A DNA stretch of 64,000 nucleotides from Beroe ovata. Taxonomy: Eukaryota > Ctenophora > Nuda > Beroida > Beroidae. The notes below the pieces were generated by a model, which was not told where the DNA came from, did not search any database, and saw nothing but the letters and a program-made list of their open reading frames with translations. Positions 11,171-20,800 of the stretch are shown here, one piece after another (positions within the stretch are counted from its first letter, which is position 1; each line of letters opens with the position of its first letter). The position numbers and the translations under genes are program-made. Location of the stretch: assembly GCA_946803715.1 (NCBI GenBank), contig CAMPET010000046.1, positions 50,391 to 114,390 on the forward strand, read 5' to 3'.

Positions 11171-11827
11171 ATGGCACCTGATAAATTGAGAGCAGGTGTC
11201 TCATCAGCAATTCAGCTGTGGAAGAGTGAGTCAGTGAGTGAATGGGAAGAAATGCTTAACTCATTTGAAGAGGGTACAACTAAGGTAGATGGATCACTAA
11301 AAAACTCTCAAATCAAACTGTCCAAAACATCCTTCTTGAATGATGATAAATGGAAAGAGACAGAACTCCCAAAGTTGATGAAATCACAAGGCTACATAAC
11401 ATTAGATCAGTTAATCAGAATAATGATTTGGAAACCAAGAAGAGGCCAATTTCGCCCAACCTTGATGGGATTGATCCGAAAAAACGATGATAAAACAGTG
11501 ATCAATATAACAACCCAAGCTTTCAATATTGTTAGATCTGACAGCAGTCAGGAAAGCATAATGGAAGCATTTTCAATACTAAATAGACTTCAAGGAGTAG
11601 GTCCTGCTACTTCCAGTCTAATATTGTCAATATTGCTTCCAAATGATGTCCCATTCATGTCTGATGAGGCAATGGACGCAGTAATAGGATTACCGAGGTT
11701 GTATACAATTTCACAATTCAAGAAATTATGGGCCACTCTCCGTGAAAAAACCAGCTTATTAGGGAGCGATTGGACTGTTGATATGATTGAGAAATCTTTG
11801 TTTACTGCTGCAGTTCTTGGAAGGTAG
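11171..11827 (+). CDS. Conserved eukaryotic protein with a helix-hairpin-helix motif, function unknown
   Basis: An intronless gene of 218 residues. The most telling segment is LNRLQGVGPATSSLILSILL, a helix-hairpin-helix of the GxGxxT type used by base-excision DNA glycosylases to bind DNA backbone. FMSDEAMDAVIGLPR follows and DQLIRIMIWKPRRGQFRP precedes it. I recall similar proteins in fish and fungi with the same order of blocks, none with an established function. I do not see the catalytic Lys and Asp arrangement of a HhH-GPD glycosylase, so DNA binding is only an inference. It sits 168 bases after the FAM136A-like gene and has its own AATAAA at 11908-11913. An AG at 11158-11159 is 11 bases before the ATG. 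Confidence 0.75.
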   Translation: MAPDKLRAGVSSAIQLWKSESVSEWEEMLNSFEEGTTKVDGSLKNSQIKLSKTSFLNDDKWKETELPKLMKSQGYITLDQLIRIMIWKPRRGQFRPTLMGLIRKNDDKTVINITTQAFNIVRSDSSQESIMEAFSILNRLQGVGPATSSLILSILLPNDVPFMSDEAMDAVIGLPRLYTISQFKKLWATLREKTSLLGSDWTVDMIEKSLFTAAVLGR

Positions 11828-11907
11828 CAGTTACTCAGTTTTTATGTATTTTAATTGGAATTCAAATTTTGATACTTTTAACTTATTGCCATTCATGTTA
11901 TCAAATC

Positions 11908-11913
11908 AATAAA
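11908..11913 (+). terminator. Poly(A) signal AATAAA of the HhH gene
   Basis: A canonical AATAAA lies about 80 bases after the stop codon and 138 bases before the PRPF4 start, so the HhH gene and PRPF4 probably end and begin as separate mRNAs. Confidence 0.6.
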
Positions 11914-12050
11914 CATTTTTAGTTGCTCTTTAAATGTTTTAATCGTCTATCAAATCTTTTTTCATTCAAATTGATAATTCTACGCCTAGCATCAATCTTA
12001 TTAGCACCTGACAAAAGTTTTGATCGTGTATCATTATTCATTGCAGGAAA

Positions 12051-13616
12051 ATGTCAGACTCTGAAGATGAAGATCGTGTTGCTAAGCTCAACTTCAAGAA
12101 GCAAAGGATTCATTTTGGATCACTAGATGAGACCCAGCTAAAATCTGAAGACGCACCTGTTGCTGAACAGAATGATGAAAAGATGGTTGAGTTTTCTGCT
12201 GCAGGAGATGAATCCACGGATGAGGAGAGTGCAGATGAGTCTCAAAAAATGACCGGAGTCCAGACCTTGATCGATGAGCATCAAGCTCAGTTATGGCAGG
12301 AGCTCGAGATGAAGAAGAAAGCAAGGCACATTGCAGTGCCGACTGAGGATAAGAAGGTGAAGGAAATGCTGAGGGAAATGGAGGAACCGACATGTTTGTT
12401 CGGAGAAGGACCGTATGAGAGACGGGAGAGGTTGAAGACCTTGTTAGTTGCGAGTGGTAAGATATCAGGGGTTACCACCCATGAAGATGAAGTGGCAGGG
12501 AGGAGGTATGAAGACGTTGAGGGAAAGTCAGAAATTTGGTATCACGAGGGAACTGGGCAACTGAGACGAGCTCGGTTTTTCATGGCAGAGTTTTCCGTGA
12601 CTAGAGCCAAGAATAGACTCCAGGCGGCCCGAGAGTGGCAGGCCAAACCTGCAACAGTAAAACAGGCTGAGAAACAGGATGTTCACAAGTTTGTGCACAC
12701 TTTGAACAACGAGTGCTCCCAAATTGGTGACACCAGACCTCTCAGTTACTGCAGTATCTCACCCTGTTCCAAGTACCTCGCTACAGGTTCATGGTCGGGG
12801 CTAGTGAAGCTATGGAGTTTGCCGAGTTGTAACCCCGTAGCCACACTCTCGGGTCACAACGGCAGGGTAGGAGCTGTTGTCTTCAGCCCACAGGCAGGAC
12901 AGGACGAGAAAGCTGCGTGTCTCTCGTCGTGCGACTCAGATGGTGCGGTTAACATGTGGTCGATGTCGAGCACCAAACCAGTAGCTGATCTGCCGGGTCA
13001 TGGCTGCAGAGTGGCCCGTCTCAATTATCACCCCTCCGGGAGATTCCTGGGGACAGCGTGTTTTGATCACTCGTGGAGACTGTGGGATCTGGAGGCACAG
13101 ATGGAGATACTCCATCAGGAGGGCCACAGTGGACCAGTTTACAGCATCTCATTTCACGGCGATGGCTCCCTCCTAGCTACTGGCAGTCTCGACTCATACT
13201 GCAGAATATGGGATCTGAGGACAGGACGAGCTGTGTTGCTGTTGGAGGGCCATCTTAAGTCGGTGCTAGGGTGTGACTTTGCACCGGACGGTTATCATTT
13301 GGGTACAGGGTCAGAAGACAATACAGTCAAGATATGGGATTTGAGGCAGTACAAGAGTATTTACAGCATCCCGGCGCACAATAACATGGTTACGTACTGC
13401 AAGTTTGCTGGGACTTCTAACAATAGCATGTTACTGACAGCCAGCTATGATGGGACTGCTAAAGTTTGGTCACACAAGGGATGGATGCCTCTGAAGAGCC
13501 TATCAGGGCATGACAACAAGGTCATGTGTGTGGATTGCAGCTGGGATAAGAAGTACATTGTGACAGCTAGCTATGACAGAACTTTCAAACTTTGGACAAA
13601 CAGGGCCATGTCATGA
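12051..13616 (+). CDS. PRPF4: U4/U6 snRNP protein PRPF4 (Prp4), SFM plus WD40 propeller
   Basis: An intronless gene of 521 residues, almost exactly the human length. The acidic N-terminus is followed by the PRP4/SFM motif at about residues 100-150 (EMLREMEEPTCLFGEGPYER) and a bridging helix with ARFFMAEFSVTRAKNRL. Seven WD40 repeats fill about 225-521, with GH...WD signatures such as LSGHNGRV, LPGHGCRV, EGHSGPVYSISF, LATGSLDSYCRIWDLRTG and TASYDRTFKLW. PRPF4 is a core component of the U4/U6.U5 tri-snRNP and pairs with PRPF3 and PPIH in the nucleus. The ATG at 12051 fits the family N-terminus (MSDSEDED). TTCATTGCAG lies 4 bases upstream of it and looks like a strong splice acceptor without a visible partner exon. 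No coding anomalies were seen. Confidence 0.97.
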   Translation: MSDSEDEDRVAKLNFKKQRIHFGSLDETQLKSEDAPVAEQNDEKMVEFSAAGDESTDEESADESQKMTGVQTLIDEHQAQLWQELEMKKKARHIAVPTEDKKVKEMLREMEEPTCLFGEGPYERRERLKTLLVASGKISGVTTHEDEVAGRRYEDVEGKSEIWYHEGTGQLRRARFFMAEFSVTRAKNRLQAAREWQAKPATVKQAEKQDVHKFVHTLNNECSQIGDTRPLSYCSISPCSKYLATGSWSGLVKLWSLPSCNPVATLSGHNGRVGAVVFSPQAGQDEKAACLSSCDSDGAVNMWSMSSTKPVADLPGHGCRVARLNYHPSGRFLGTACFDHSWRLWDLEAQMEILHQEGHSGPVYSISFHGDGSLLATGSLDSYCRIWDLRTGRAVLLLEGHLKSVLGCDFAPDGYHLGTGSEDNTVKIWDLRQYKSIYSIPAHNNMVTYCKFAGTSNNSMLLTASYDGTAKVWSHKGWMPLKSLSGHDNKVMCVDCSWDKKYIVTASYDRTFKLWTNRAMS

Positions 13617-14105
13617 GCATAGTTGTTCAATATCTTTATACCCTTTGACACGCTGACAGACATTGAATCGTTACACTGTTACACATTGGCAGGGTGTGTC
13701 CGAGTATAGCTATTTGACACTACTTGTTATTTTATAACTGCCAATCATCATTTTTATCTATCGGCTATCTTGATATTTTCACTTAAGCTATAGATAACGA
13801 ATGGGTAAATGGTAATCATTCGTCACAGCTGATTGACGAATTAGAATTTTGCTGATACCACTTCATAACTGTGACGTAGGAATGCTGGCGAAGTTTTCGT
13901 TGACACCACCGTGACGAATAGGTGGTCATTCGTCACGACTTGCTGACACCACTGCATAACTGTGACGTAGGAATGCTGACAATGGAATTTGTTGACACCA
14001 CCGTGACGAATAGGTGGTCATTCGTCAGGACTTGCTGACACCACTGCATAAATGTGACGTAGGAATGCTGACAATGGAATTTGTTGACACCACTGTGACG
14101 AATAG

Positions 14106-14295
14106 GTTGTCACTTGAAGCGTATCAATATGAAATCCAATTCTAAACCTTTAGCCATGTATGCTATCTAGTGTGTTCAGAAGCAGTGTGTTAAAAAGGAA
14201 CCTTCTAAACCAAGTCCAGTCCATAGTTGTGAGAGAAATGGCTTCTGATTTGCCTCAAGATATGCAGAATTTGACGTAAGAAATTCAAGATAATT
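14106..14295 (+). repeat. Extra copy of the TARS promoter and first exon left of N at 14372
   Basis: This stretch matches 14702-14901, including the TARS start codon (14248-14250 here, 14841 in the other copy) and following donor. This copy differs just before the donor (TTTGAC instead of TATGAG). It is followed by unrelated GC-rich sequence and then the single N, so it cannot connect to the rest of TARS here. I treat it as an alternative haplotype rather than a pseudogene or second promoter. Confidence 0.7.
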
Positions 14296-14296
14296 A

Positions 14297-14371
14297 TCAG
14301 GGCGCTGGCAAGCGCCCGCAGCCACGGAGAGATATTGGGCGTGGTCCCGGCCCGTAGGGCCGGGAGCACTG
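14297..14371. repeat. GC-rich double hairpin at contig end
   Basis: Two perfect hairpins lie close together. The first is GGGCGC, loop TGGCAA, GCGCCC. The second is TCCCGGCCC, loop GTA, GGGCCGGGA. This composition is unlike the surrounding AT-rich DNA and the segment has no match in the sister copy. It could be the edge of a small mobile element inserted in one haplotype. Confidence 0.5.
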
Positions 14372-14840
14372 NCTGGCGAAGTTTTCGTTGACACCACCGT
14401 GACGATTATGTGGTCATTCGTCACGACTTGCTGACACCACTGCATAACTATGACGTAGGAATGCTGACATTGGAATTTGTTGACACCAGTCACAACTATG
14501 ACGAATAAGTGATCATTCGTCACAACTTGCTGACACCACTGCATGAATGTGACGTAGGAATGCTGACAATGGAATTTGTTGACACCAGTCACAACTATGC
14601 CGAATAAGTGGTCATTCGTCAGGACTTACTGACACCACTGCATAACTGTGACCCAGGAATGCTGACAATGGAATTTGTTGACACCACTGTGACGAATAGG
14701 TGGTCACTTGAAGCGTATCAATATGAATTCCACTACCTTAATCACTAAAGTTTTAGCCATGTATGCTATCTAGTGTGCTCAGAAGCAGTGTCTTAAAAAG
14801 GAACCTTCTAAACCAAGTCCAGTCCATAGTTGTGAGATCA

Positions 14841-17800
14841 ATGGCTTCTGATTTGCCTCAAGATATGCAGAATATGAGGTAAGAAATTCAAGATAATTAT
14901 TGATTTATACGATTATTTATCTATCATAATCAAGGAACGTTTTGGTCATCGTCCCTACTATTTCAGTGTTGAGAACAAGGGAACAAAGCAGAAGGGAAAC
15001 AAGAAGGAGAAGAAGAAAGGTATCTAGAAATAGACCAATCCTCTCGTCCCCTTCCTCAAAATCTGAGAATCGATTATCCAATTAACGCGACACCGTTTAG
15101 GTGGTGGTGGCGGTGGCGGTGCTGGCACAGGTGAGCTATCACCTTGGCCCAGCTACATCGAGGAACGTATCACTCTCTTTGACAAGCTCTACGCACAGTA
15201 CGAGGAATTCCTACAGACACGTGAACGGACACAGATAAAGGTTTATATTTTGAAGGAATTCCCATCTCGGAATTGTGTTCCAATGGCGGCATAATTCAAC
15301 CCTAATGGCATCCTGCTGCCTATCCCAGGTTACGCTTCCCGATGGTAAGCAAGTTGACGCTGAAAGCTGGACAACCACACCCTTCGACGTAGCGAACGGA
15401 ATCAGTGCTGGTCTAGCCAATAACACCGTCATCAGCAAGGTCCTATCGCTAGTTTTTCACGATTGCGTGAATCCTGATATTATTTTTCAGCTAAACGCGC
15501 GTCCATGCGCGCAGTTATTCGGATTGGAATAAAAGGCGCGCGAAGTTTCAATTTTCAGTGATTTGACACTTGCTTCCTTAGGTAAACGGGCAACTTTGGG
15601 ACCTCGATAGACCACTGGAGGGTGACTGTACCCTCGAACTCCTGAACTTTGACTGTAAGGAAGGGAAGGAGGTATACTGGCACAGTACAGCGCATGTGTT
15701 AGGAGAAGCAATGGAGAGGAAGTTTGGCGGGTGTCTGTGTTATGGGCCGCCTATTGAGGGCGGATTCTACTATGATATGCACATGGCAGAGGTAGGCAGA
15801 GTAGAAACATTCTATGGAATTCTCTTGGCATTGGAATTTGGAGAAATTCTAACAAAACTCACGATCAATGTTCGTTTCAAAGTGATATCCTAGGCTGCAA
15901 TGCTTGTTGTGATATCTAGTTAATATTAATATTACAGGGGGCTGTTTCTGAAGCTGACTATTCGGGTTTGGAGTCCATTATGAAGAACATTGTGAAGGAA
16001 AAACAAACATTTGTCCGACTTGAAATGACAAAGGTAACGGGAAAATTCTGTTATTGTACCAAGGATCTTACTTTTCGTCATATCGGTATATTCACGTCAC
16101 TCCAACTACAGGAAGATTTGATGGAAATGTTCAAGTACAACGAGTTCAAACTGCGTATCATCAAGAACAAGATAGACACACCTACGACCACTGTGTACAG
16201 ATGTGGTCCCCTGATCGACCTTTGCAGGGGACCCCACGTCAGGAATACTGGCAAGATAAAAACTCTGAAGGTTTGTTCGAAATGGCGCAATGGTTCCAAC
16301 GAAAAATTCTTTTCAATCCAAGGCATTCGCACTACCTCTGTTTAACATGCTCTCCTGACTCCTCAATCCAAGAAGTTCGTACCAGTTTAACAAGAAATGG
16401 TAAGAGTCGTTCTCCAGGTTACCAAGAACTCGTCGACCTACTGGGAGGGAAATGCAGATGCCGAGTCTCTACAGAGAATTTACGGTATCTCATTCCCCGA
16501 CACTAAGCTGATGAAGGAGTGGAAACTCTTCCAAGAGGAGGCTGCTAAGAGAGACCACCGGAAAATAGGTAGCTATTGGCTACTATCTAGCTGGAGGAGC
16601 AGAGCGTTTAGATCAATCGTTTTCTGTTTTTAGACCATTTCATTGTTTTCTCATCCAATTGTTATGAAATAGACAGTGAGCACTTCCTCTCCTACAGGAT
16701 TGCAACAGGAACTGTTCTTCTTCCACGAACTAAGTGCTGGCAACTGCTTCTGGTTACCCAAAGGTGCCATCATCAATAACACACTCAAAACATGGATCAA
16801 GGTGATAATCTCAAGTCCCTTATAGCTTAGCGTCATAATTTCACGTGTCATGTGACTTCATCGATACTACATTACTTCAAATTATGATTTCACATATCAT
16901 GTGTCTTAGCCAATCTTCAATTTTCAGAGTGAATATCACAAGCGTGGTTTCCAAGAAGTCATAACTCCCAACATCTTCAATGTGAAGTTGTGGCAAACCT
17001 CTGGGCATTGGCAGGTAACTGTACAGCTCTCTTTCGTCTCCCCTGGCAGTCGTATGATAGCGGTATTTTGTGCAACTATGGGTATGATTCGTCGTGTATT
17101 ATTCTTCTCGCTTTCAGCACTACGCAGAAAACATGTTCAGTTTTGAGATAGAGAAGGAAACCTATGCTCTCAAACCCATGAATTGCCCGGGACATTGTAT
17201 GCTCTTCGGTCACAGGCCTAGATCTTGGAGAGAATTGCCCCTCAGATTTGCCGGTACATAGCATTTTCAGGATAACTGCTTACAGTTTTTTGTCAAACCT
17301 CGTGTAATCAATGATTTATTGAAGCACCAACTTGACCTCTAATGTACCTCAAATTAAAACATAATTTCAATCATAATTAGTAAATCACCCCTCTTCCAGA
17401 TTTCGGAGTTCTCCACCGTAACGAACTCTCCGGAGCGTTATCCGGTCTCACGAGGGTCAGGAGATTTGAACAGGACGACGCTCACATTTTCTGTACCACG
17501 GACCAGATCGTGCAGGAAATCCGGGGAGCGCTAGACTTCCTGGAGTCCATTTATACCGTCATCGGGTGAGTTATGTGGATCGTGGGGAGGGTTACGAGCG
17601 ACGGTGAGTTGTGAGGTGACATTGGGTGGGTGGTGTGAGAAGATATGGTAGCCTATAGAGTACAGATGTGGCTCAGTGATCAACTCACTTTACTTTCTAC
17701 CGATATGACTTTCGGAGACAAAACCTTATTCCATCTTCATGCAAATTCCATGGTTTTACATGTATTTTGGGCCCTGAATCGATTTACGATTGAATTTTGG

Positions 17801-20800
17801 CCCTATTATGCTCCCCTGGGGGGCTGTCTGTGATGCGAACCTCTCTCCCGAACTTCACATCTGAAATTGAGAAATTGAAATTCTCACCGATTTCCCGATG
17901 AGCTAGCCCACGAATTCCACCAGATTCGGATTCTACGTCGAAAAATAGGCTAGAAACACATATTCCCGTCATCGAACTGATAAAAAAAATTTTTGACCCA
18001 TCTTAGTGTGTCCCATTAGTTTTCGTGTTTCGCATGTAGTGCTTCCCACAGGTTTGAAATCGTGATTTGGGCGTGGTCTCCCGGCGAGTATGAACTTGAA
18101 ATGATCGTAAAGAAGGTTGATACTTGTTGTGTGAGAGTAGGAGAGATGATTTGGTGGTAAATTAGTGTCTTGAGAGACAGTTAAGTCTTGTTTAGAGACC
18201 TCCAAAATCGAAGTATAAAAGTGTGGAGTCACTCACTTCAATTTTCACAGATACCGACATTAGAAATTCGAATAAAAATATTTGCTCGATTCTGATACAA
18301 ATACCTCGGATTCATATGTATTTTGCGACGCTGAATCGATTCCCGATCGAATTTTGGCTGTATCTTGCTTCCCTGAGGTGCTATATCTTTCGTGACCCCG
18401 AACCGAACATCTGAGATTTGAGAAGAGATTGGAATTTCCACTTATGTACCCTCACAGATTCACATACGAGTTGGCCCTCTCCACCCGTCCTGCCAAATAC
18501 ATGGGAGAACTGGAGGTATGGGAGGACGCAGAAAGCAGGCTGAAACAAGCGCTGGACGAGTTTGGTAAACCCTGGGAGATGAATCCTGGTGACGGGGCTT
18601 TCTACGGGCCCAAGATTGACATTACTATCCGCGATGCGCTGAAGAGGGCCCACCAGTGTGCCACCATCCAGCTGGATTTCCAGCTTCCCATCAAGTGAGT
18701 GCTGCTATTTTGGGAATCGGACTGTTATAACATCTGTTTATCACATATATTTCTTATTTCCATTGTTTCTATTAGTATTATATCCTCACAATAGCCCACT
18801 CCACTATCCATATTGTAGTCCGGTGAATGGAAAAAAGCAACAATAATCCCCCAGTGTCATGACCTGTGGAATAAACATGAATAAACAGCTGCTGTTTTCT
18901 CAACTCATGATAAACACACTGCTCTCAATGATTAGTGCCATGCTATATCAAAGTGAGAAACACTGACAAATGTCCTTGTTTCTCGTCACAAACCAACTTC
19001 ATTCTTGTGTTTGAACATGACTTGATGAACGTACTACAAACCTACAAACAAAATACGGAAAATGGTTTGAGGAACAGTTATAGCATTTTACAGACTGGGA
19101 ATCTTAATTGGAAAATGGAAACTATTTTAAGATTCGTGGTCTCACCTACAGCTTGGCCCTAGGGTCCTAACCCCGATATTATCCTAGGTTTAACCTGCTA
19201 TACAACGCGCCTGACGGCACTGAGAAACGACCCGTCATTATACACCGAGCTGTGCTCGGTACCCTCGAGCGAATGATGGGTGTCATCACCGAGAATTTCG
19301 CCGGGAAGTGGCCTTTCTGGCTCTCACCTCGACAGGTTTGTAATTAGGTTAGGAGCCACCAAATCGGTGGGTAAGAAGCTCAGATAACTCTATTGTTTTC
19401 TATCCCCTTCCCTCATGTTGTATGAAATGAGGCATGCGGGGCGAGGATAATCTTCCTCCACTTTTGTTGTTTTTCTGAGTCACAACCCCCTTCCTTTTCC
19501 CATCCTCTAGTACTCATGTTATGTGGCTCTGAAACCCGCCCCCCTTTTATCAGGTGATGGTTGTTCCAGTGATGCCCATGTTCAATGAGTACGCCATGGA
19601 GATCCAGGGCAAGCTACACTCTCAACACATCCACATTGATACAGATCTTGATGACGGGTAAGTGAAAAATTGGGAATATAGCAGATTACAAATTGCGTAT
19701 GTGTACACATGGAAAGACGGGAAAGGCAAATTGCGTATGTGTACACATGGAAAGAAACGGCGGAAGGAAGGAAAAAGACGCGCAATTGTTAGCAATCGTA
19801 AGCAGTTTCTAATGTATAGTGCGCGTCTTTTTCCTTCCGTGCCCTGTTCGTTCCATGTGTACACATACCGGTATGATATCTGGGAAAAACCACTAGGAAA
19901 CAATTCGAATACAGCAATGAATCTGCGCTATGTTCTGCTCAGCGATCGAAGCATTGACCTGCAATTCATTAAAGTCTATTTCCATATATGTCCATAAAAA
20001 TAAAGTGATCATAGGATACTAGGATACAGAATCCTAAGCGTCTGTTTATCCTCTTGTTACAAATGTGTATCGTCGTTATCCACCGATACTCTATCAATAT
20101 CAAATTCATCCGCCTGATGACAAACCGATCCCTTCGCCCGATTGCATATCCTGGTCAGGAGGAATGCCTTGTCTCTCTGCTCCATTCTGATTCTCTCTTC
20201 CAAAAGCCGGATTTTCACATTCTTAGAGTCCCCAGCACACTTGTAGTAGTACAGTATCAGTGAGAATACCACTATTATAATCACGGTGGCGGTCACTGAT
20301 TGAAAAGTGGCGATCAGGTACGTCTGTACCTCGCCCAAACTGGCTGTCATCTCAACGAACAAGTCCCCGAAACTAGCGTATCCTCTGAAGGGTGTGCATG
20401 CAGGGGAGGGTGCGAAATTCCCCGTCATCACCCCGTAGAATATGAAGATGGAGAGGAGGGAGAGGAGGAAAAGAGCGTTTACCACGTTCACCGTGTGGCT
20501 GGTCAGCACCATGGTACGGGAGTGAGAGCTGAGCGCCACCCATCGCTTCACGTAGAACGCCACCACCGATTCGAGGACGGCGAACACTGTCATGAGCGGT
20601 GCCACGGGGAATATACTCCACACGATCATCTGCTTGTAGCACAGATCCAGGATTTCTTCTGTGATATCAAACACGTCGAGTGTCCTACCGAAACACTTCT
20701 TCACGATTAGAGTCAGGATTTTCCTGATCAAAATGTACGCGAAAAACACCACGTAGTGGATTATCCACAGTTGGTACAGCTGGGCAGCTAGGTGAGTTTC

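Larger units (their letters stand above)
13796..14720. repeat. 92-bp tandem repeats with hairpin core, on both sides of N at 14372
   Basis: Units of about 92 bases recur at 13941 and 14033, with partial or diverged units from about 13796 and again from 14373 to 14720. Each unit contains GACGAAT, an 8-base spacer and ATTCGTC, forming a 7-bp inverted repeat, plus conserved TGCTGACACCACTGCATAA and GGAATGCTGACAATGGAATT blocks. The array lies between PRPF4 and TARS. The second half repeats the first because of the contig join, so the true copy number is uncertain. Confidence 0.75.

Noticed and set aside
18045-18070. Acceptor-like CCCACAG inside TARS intron 12 as the next exon
   Set aside because: The frame after it does not match the synthetase; the exon at 18458 does, in correct phase.
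20300-20710. Plus-strand open frame of 136 codons
   Set aside because: It is the antisense shadow of the TMC coding sequence.
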